64,000 nt of DNA from JAWLDV01 sp046537975 (lineage in GTDB: Bacteria; Desulfobacterota; Desulfobulbia; Desulfobulbales; SURF-16). A program made the position numbers and the translations under genes. Position 1 is the first letter of the stretch; the number at the start of each line of letters is the position of its first letter. This document shows positions 63,868-64,000 of the stretch, in pieces. The stretch lies in the NCBI GenBank assembly GCA_046537975.1, contig JBKHJR010000002.1:42907-106906 (forward strand). Direction: 5' to 3'. The notes under the pieces were generated by a model that searched no databases, was not told the origin of the DNA, and saw only the letters and a list, made by a program, of their open reading frames with translations.

Positions 63868-64000
63868 AGAGGTCAGAGGTCAGACCCGTAAATTAAAAAA
63901 AACCAATGCAGTTTGAGCCTTGCACCTTAACTCTTGGCCCTTAAAACTTAACACTTAACACTTAACACTTAACACTTAACACTTAACACTTAACACTTAA
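63868..64000 (+). repeat. heptad element running off the window end
   Basis: AGAGGTC twice and AGACCCG (63868-63888) are followed by a spacer and then an unbroken pyrimidine-type array from 63915: GAGCCTT, GCACCTT, AACTCTT, GGCCCTT, AAAACTT and AACACTT seven times, cut by the window end. By analogy with the other copies, a gene start is expected soon after 64000 on the plus strand. Confidence 0.85.

Noticed and set aside
63915..64000. CRISPR array or telomere-like repeat at the window end
   Set aside because: Units are 7 bases with no spacers, and the same family occurs in many internal intergenic gaps, so it is neither CRISPR nor a chromosome end.

Overview
The window looks like chromosomal DNA of an anaerobic Gram-negative bacterium, most likely of the former Deltaproteobacteria (Desulfobacterota, perhaps near Desulfobulbales). 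This placement is inferred from gene content: SecB, a porin, a DUF3373-type barrel and a TraF-like outer-membrane protein, a type IV pilus locus with an MshL-like secretin, a short anaerobe-type ThiC-family enzyme, and a DHH-CBS-tRNA nucleotidyltransferase fusion. Almost all of it is housekeeping DNA. No phage, CRISPR array, transposase or rRNA was seen; there is one tRNA.

Layout. 1-2.3 kb: end of rpsA, sppA, an IHF/HU gene. 2.3-6.7 kb: tsaC-like gene, a histidine phosphatase, a PLP aminotransferase, htpG. 7-10.5 kb: a ThiC-family gene, a small membrane protein, a HhH DNA glycosylase, a SprT-like protease. 10.5-18.6 kb: tRNA-Ser(CGA), a GT-C-like membrane protein, envelope proteins, a proline peptidase, a CaCA antiporter. 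18.7-25.6 kb: dnaG-rpoD-dprA-topA. 25.8-29.6 kb: an orphan flagellar-rod-like gene, pyrC, pyrB, lepB, with a repeat-rich spacer. 30-36.7 kb: pilM-N-O-P, an AMIN/STN/TPR protein and a separate lipoprotein secretin. 36.7-44.5 kb: secB, uvrA, rsmB, pgeF, a DUF3373 barrel. 44.8-49.4 kb: glyQ without glyS, then a minus-strand trio of unknown role (NYN-cold-shock protein, degenerate receiver-TPR protein, zinc-knuckle membrane protein). 49.6-64 kb: guaA, guaB-aspS, hisS, serS, ddl, a GlcD-like oxidase, rpsU, xerC and the DHH-CBS-nucleotidyltransferase fusion.

The most striking non-coding signal is a family of intergenic elements built from 7-bp units. Read toward the downstream gene, they usually have a purine-rich array (AGGT/AAGT-type heptads), then a spacer, then a pyrimidine-rich array (ACCT/ACTT-type heptads) that ends at or within about 12 bases of the next start codon. 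The genes behind them (sppA, topA, uvrA, the zinc-knuckle gene, the NYN gene, guaA, serS, the DHH fusion, probably glyQ) lack a visible Shine-Dalgarno sequence, while neighbours without an abutting array have strong ones. Two copies, before topA and before guaA on opposite strands, share a conserved core. There is also a roughly 33-bp imperfect palindrome at three sites, one carrying the pilO ribosome-binding site, and a 156-bp MITE-like element.

The best candidate for an undescribed protein system is the trio at 45.7-49.4 kb, which combines a predicted RNase domain, an RNA-binding cold-shock fold, a phosphorylation-impaired receiver with TPRs and a CCHC zinc knuckle on a membrane-anchored protein.
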